A DNA stretch of 8,712 nucleotides from Gammaproteobacteria bacterium (GTDB lineage Bacteria > Pseudomonadota > Gammaproteobacteria > Pseudomonadales > Azotimanducaceae): positions 1-8,712 of the forward strand of contig JABIVN010000537.1 of the NCBI GenBank assembly GCA_018667205.1, written 5' to 3'. The notes under the pieces are model-generated. The model was not told where the DNA came from and did not search any database. It saw only the letters and a program-made list of their open reading frames with translations. The position numbers were made by a program, and so were the translations under genes. Below are positions 5,858 to 8,712 of the stretch, one piece after another. Numbering within the stretch: position 1 is the stretch's first letter; each line of letters begins with the position of its first letter.

Positions 5858-6828
5858 ACTAACTCCGGAGAGGTTTGTTCAAAGCAGAGAGGATAAATAT
5901 TACTTGAATCGCGAGGCTTCTGGAACTGGCATTCTCTTTTTCTACAGGGAATACAAGGTAAGTGATCACTTGCTATTATCTGGCTTTGACGCCCAAGGAT
6001 GCCCGTCAATCCAGGACTGGTGGAGCCATACAGGCCAACGACCGGAACACCCAGCGCTGGGGCCAAATGACCCAGCCCCGTATCAACGGCTACCGCACCC
6101 GCACAGCGCTGCATCTCTGACATCAGGTCCCCAAGGGGGAGGCGATCGAGGAGGCCTAGCCGCCCTCCAAGAATTCTTGTCGCCCGCTCTCGCTCTTGCT
6201 CATTTCCGGACGGCGCCATCACCTCAAACCCATCCTGGCGAATCAGGTTAGCGAGCTCAGTCCAGGCCGACTCCGGCCACTCTTTGCTTGGCCATGTCGT
6301 ACCATGCAACAGCATGATTGTTTTCTTTTTCGAAGTAGGTGTCGCAAGACCGCAGTCGATGTTTTGATTCGGCCGGTATCCGAGGGATGCGGCTAGCAGT
6401 TGCTTCTGTCGGTGTATCGCGTGCTGTTCTTTGTCAACTGCGTGCTTTTTTCCATAGAAGAGACAGGCAACTGACTCCCTGATGCTGTCGCGGTCATAAC
6501 CATGGGTTTCTCCGTTTGCAAAAAACGTGATAAGCGCGCTCTTCAGCAACCCCTGCGAATCTATAACCCGGTCGTACTGCGCACTTCTCAATCGTTTAAT
6601 GAGTGCTTTCACCTCTGGCCATGCGCTGACCCAGTCGGATCTCCAGCGACGAATCGCTACGGGTATTACTTCATGAACGCCCTCATGCCTATCCGGAATG
6701 TCACGAAATTTTTCTTCTACAAGCCAATCAATCTGAAGGTCGCGGAATTTGGACAGCGCTTCGGTAACAGCCGGTAGCGCGTGGATAACATCTCCAAGAG
6801 ATGAGGTTTTTACCAGAAGCACTTTCAC
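5806..6828 (-). CDS. waaC: LPS heptosyltransferase I WaaC
   Basis: WaaC transfers L-glycero-D-manno-heptose from the ADP-sugar to the first Kdo of Kdo2-lipid A on the cytoplasmic side. The 340-residue protein is of family length (GT9). Its N-terminus MKVLLVKTSSLGDVIHALPA carries Asp13, the position of the proposed catalytic base in E. coli WaaC. The C-terminal donor-binding half shows HGTTWPSKEWP (175-185, candidate Lys182) and DTGLGHLAPALGVPVVGLYG (249-268). Four cysteines (292, 295, 300, 315) follow, resembling the Cys cluster of WaaF. The GTG start overlaps the waaF stop by four bases (GTGA) and has GGAG five bases upstream. Its last codons overlap the N-terminal extension of the WaaG-like gene, and its TGA overlaps a CTG (CTGA) where an ancestral ATGA may once have been. 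Confidence 0.95.
   Translation of the reverse strand: MKVLLVKTSSLGDVIHALPAVTEALSKFRDLQIDWLVEEKFRDIPDRHEGVHEVIPVAIRRWRSDWVSAWPEVKALIKRLRSAQYDRVIDSQGLLKSALITFFANGETHGYDRDSIRESVACLFYGKKHAVDKEQHAIHRQKQLLAASLGYRPNQNIDCGLATPTSKKKTIMLLHGTTWPSKEWPESAWTELANLIRQDGFEVMAPSGNEQERERATRILGGRLGLLDRLPLGDLMSEMQRCAGAVAVDTGLGHLAPALGVPVVGLYGSTSPGLTGILGRQSQIIASDHLPCIPCRKRECQFQKPRDSSNIYPLCFEQTSPELVWQALQLRLRSKEAKLD
5863..5866 (-). promoter_or_regulatory. Ribosome binding site for the GTG start of the WaaG-like gene
   Basis: GGAG on the minus strand sits five bases before the GTG at 5857-5855. The waaC gene has exactly the same arrangement (GGAG, five bases, GTG; 6837-6834), which supports use of this start despite the 16 extra N-terminal residues. 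Confidence 0.5.
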
Positions 6829-7820
6829 AACTGCTCCAGCACTTCTTCTGGCATCAATTTATTCAGACAATCCTTGTGGCCCAGCGGGCAGCTCCTTTCA
6901 AAGCATGGGCTACAATCAAGGGCTCGACTAACGATGCGAGCCTCTTTACTCATCGGTGGCGTAAAAGCAGGAGATGTCGAACCATAGATCGCAACCACCT
7001 TGGTGCCGACGGCGGCTGCCACATGCATTAAGCCGGAATCATTGGAAACAACGGTCTGACAAACTGCGAGCAAATCTATCGCCTCCAGTATCGTTGTCTG
7101 TCCTGCAAGGTTGATACAGCCCTCTCCGGCGATACTCACAATCATGTCGCCAGCTGCCTGATCAGCAGGTGACCCGAATATCCAGATCTTGTGACCCTGG
7201 TCAATTAACGCCTTTGCGAGAGCACCATAATGGGCCTCGGGCCATTTTTTAGCATCGCCAAATTCAGCACCTGGACAAAACCCGATGACAGGTTTGTCAG
7301 TAGCCAGTTGATAGCGCTTAACGAACGCTGCCTGGCTATCCAGATCAACACGCAGTTGTGGTGGGATCATTTCCGCAGAAGTCTTACCAACCAGGGCTAG
7401 AAAACGGTCGGTCATGAGTGGTAGCCGGGGTTTATCAAGCAACTTGATATCGTTTAACAAAAAGTAACGATACTCGCCCAGGAAACCGGTTCTTAAAGGA
7501 ACACCTGCAGCAAAAGGGACCAATGCGGATTTCAAAGAATTAGGCGTGACGATCGTCCAATCGTAGTTGTTTTTTGCTAGTCCAGCTCCCAGACGGAAGC
7601 GATAACCTAAACCAACCTGACCATGAGTCTGGTCAATCAAAATGCCACGATTGACCTCTGGCATGCGCGTGACCAGCGATAGCGTCGCGCTCGGCGCCAG
7701 CACGTCAATGACGATACCCGGATACTCTTTGTGAATCGCAGAATAGATTACCTGCGACATCACCATATCGCCTACCCAGGCAGGCGCGACTACAAGAACT
7801 CGTTGGGGCTTGCTGGACAA
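6825..7820 (-). CDS. waaF: LPS heptosyltransferase II WaaF
   Basis: WaaF adds the second heptose of the inner core from ADP-heptose, after WaaC. The 331-residue protein is slightly shorter than the usual 340-350. The N-terminal APAWVGDMVMSQ (12-23) carries Asp18, equivalent to the proposed catalytic base of GT9 enzymes. The donor-binding half contains FCPGAEFGDAKKWP (181-194) and NDSGLMHVAAAVG (260-272). It closes with the family's Cys pattern C-x2-C-x4-C-x6-C (303, 306, 311, 318) in CSPCFERSCPLGHKDCL. The start is TTG, backed by AGGGGA five bases upstream and by the lack of any other start in this frame before the conserved VLVVAP strand. It follows the ilvE stop by 22 bases, too short for an independent promoter to be likely, so it is probably co-transcribed with ilvE. 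Its TGA overlaps the waaC GTG. Confidence 0.95.
   Translation of the reverse strand: MSSKPQRVLVVAPAWVGDMVMSQVIYSAIHKEYPGIVIDVLAPSATLSLVTRMPEVNRGILIDQTHGQVGLGYRFRLGAGLAKNNYDWTIVTPNSLKSALVPFAAGVPLRTGFLGEYRYFLLNDIKLLDKPRLPLMTDRFLALVGKTSAEMIPPQLRVDLDSQAAFVKRYQLATDKPVIGFCPGAEFGDAKKWPEAHYGALAKALIDQGHKIWIFGSPADQAAGDMIVSIAGEGCINLAGQTTILEAIDLLAVCQTVVSNDSGLMHVAAAVGTKVVAIYGSTSPAFTPPMSKEARIVSRALDCSPCFERSCPLGHKDCLNKLMPEEVLEQL
6834..6837 (-). promoter_or_regulatory. Ribosome binding site of waaC
   Basis: GGAG on the minus strand, five bases upstream of the waaC GTG at 6828-6826 and inside the last codons of waaF. It settles the GTG as the start and suggests coupled translation. Confidence 0.55.
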
Positions 7821-7825
7821 TGGTG

Positions 7826-7831
7826 TCCCCT
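7826..7831 (-). promoter_or_regulatory. Ribosome binding site of waaF
   Basis: AGGGGA on the minus strand, five bases before the TTG at 7820-7818, in the 22-base gap after ilvE. This strong site is the main reason to accept the TTG start. Confidence 0.65.
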
Positions 7832-7842
7832 AGCCTATTGAC

Positions 7843-8712
7843 TTAATTGATGGTCGTCGACCATTGCGGATTCTCTTCTCGCTTACCCAAGACCTGGTCG
7901 AAATACATTGATTGAAGCTTCTCAGTGATGGGACCGCGTTTACCTGAACCAATGGTGCGCCCATCCAACTCACGAATGGGTAACACTTCCGCTGCCGTCC
8001 CGGTAAAAAATGCCTCATCCGCGATATAGACTTCATCTCTTGTTATTCTTTTTTCAACGACTTCGATATTCAACTCAGCAGCCAATGCAAATACCGTATC
8101 CCGGGTAATACCCTCCAAACATGAGGTCAGTTCGGGGGTTACAAGCTTTCCTTTCTGGACAAGGAAAACATTCTCACCACTGCCCTCAGCGACATAACCC
8201 TCGTTATCCAGCATCAGCGCTTCCTCGCAGCCACTATCCAGTGCCTCGCGGAGCGCCAGCATTGAGTTTATGTAATTACCATTCGCCTTGGCCTTGCACA
8301 TGGTGATGTTAACGTGGTGGCGAGTGTAGGATGAGGTTCTTACTTTGATGACCTCGTCTCGGGCTTCCGGCGTCATGTAATTTGGCCATTCCCAGGCGGC
8401 AACAATACAATGTGCTTTAAGATTATCCGCTCGCAACCCCATCCCTTCGGACCCGTAGAAACACATGGGTCGCAAGTAGGCTTCTTTCAATTTGTTCTCT
8501 CGAACAACCTGCACCTGGGCTTCGTTGATTTCTTCTTTTGACCAGGGAATCTTTAAGTTCAGGATATGAGCTGATCGAAACAACCGATCCGTATGATCAT
8601 ACATCCGAAAAATAACCGGGCCGTTTTCTGTAGGATAGGCGCGAACCCCTTCAAACACCCCTAGGCCGTAATGTAGGGTATGCGTCAACACATGTACCTT
8701 GGCTTCGCGCCA
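7843..8712 (-). CDS. ilvE: Branched-chain amino acid aminotransferase IlvE, 5' end cut by right window edge
   Basis: IlvE is a cytoplasmic fold-type IV PLP enzyme that makes the last step of valine, leucine and isoleucine synthesis, using glutamate as amino donor. The frame is open to the right edge, giving 289 visible residues; about 15-20 N-terminal residues should be missing compared with the usual 305-310. The visible part starts WREAKVHVLTHTLHYGLGVF, so the GTG at 8691 is an internal Val, not a start. The PLP lysine is the AAG at 8289-8287 in KAKANGNYINS. The phosphate-binding loop regions GEGSGENVF-like (here AEGSGENVF) and TGTAAEVLPI are intact, as is EGITRDT. The gene has no biochemical link to LPS, but ilvE next to waaF is the arrangement known in Pseudomonas, and the 22-base gap implies that the LPS genes share its transcript. 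Confidence 0.95.
   Translation of the reverse strand, partial: WREAKVHVLTHTLHYGLGVFEGVRAYPTENGPVIFRMYDHTDRLFRSAHILNLKIPWSKEEINEAQVQVVRENKLKEAYLRPMCFYGSEGMGLRADNLKAHCIVAAWEWPNYMTPEARDEVIKVRTSSYTRHHVNITMCKAKANGNYINSMLALREALDSGCEEALMLDNEGYVAEGSGENVFLVQKGKLVTPELTSCLEGITRDTVFALAAELNIEVVEKRITRDEVYIADEAFFTGTAAEVLPIRELDGRTIGSGKRGPITEKLQSMYFDQVLGKREENPQWSTTIN

Noticed and set aside
5784..6251. A 155-codon plus-strand frame over the waaC 3' end
   Set aside because: It is antisense to waaC, which has intact GT9 motifs throughout; the low-complexity Pro/His-rich translation has no family features.

Overview
The window is a stretch of a lipopolysaccharide (LPS) core-oligosaccharide gene cluster, about 50% G+C by eye. 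All genes lie on the minus strand, so they are transcribed from the right edge towards the left. The gene families and order (ilvE, waaF, waaC, waaG, waaP, further kinase-like genes, then a NodU/CmcH-type carbamoyltransferase) match the LPS core locus I know from Pseudomonas. I infer a gammaproteobacterium of the Pseudomonadales or a related marine lineage, and cannot name a species. The protein sequences are clearly diverged from what I recall of P. aeruginosa.

In transcription order: (1) ilvE, branched-chain aminotransferase, with its 5' end off the right edge (8712-7843). (2) waaF, heptosyltransferase II (7820-6825). (3) waaC, heptosyltransferase I (6828-5806). (4) A WaaG-like glycosyltransferase region (5857-3557) holding two diverged, gap-free tandem copies joined in one reading frame; copy 2 is cut by a single in-frame amber codon at 3898-3896. 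(5) waaP, the core heptose kinase (3546-2707). (6) A second, small core kinase (2707-1979). (7) A 476-residue protein with two kinase-like domains (1979-549). (8) An 87-base gap with no gene. (9) The N-terminal 153 codons of a carbamoyltransferase (461-1), which runs off the left edge.

Together the genes would build and decorate the inner core. WaaC and WaaF add heptose I and II to Kdo2-lipid A, the WaaG-like enzyme adds the first outer-core hexose, WaaP and its relatives phosphorylate the heptoses, and the carbamoyltransferase would add a carbamoyl group to a heptose, as in Pseudomonas. Apart from the amber codon, the genes from ilvE to the double kinase overlap or lie within 22 bases of each other, which suggests one operon with translational coupling. 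I see no convincing terminator. Five of the six starts that belong to glycosyltransferase, double-kinase and carbamoyltransferase genes or to waaP/kinase 2 junctions deserve note: waaF, waaC, the WaaG-like gene, the double kinase and the carbamoyltransferase all appear to begin with GTG or TTG, while waaP and kinase 2 begin with ATG.

The most unusual part is the WaaG region: a fused tandem pair of glycosyltransferases at an exact 380-residue offset, with one nonsense codon in an otherwise intact second copy and a CTG where the ancestral ATG of the first copy would be expected.
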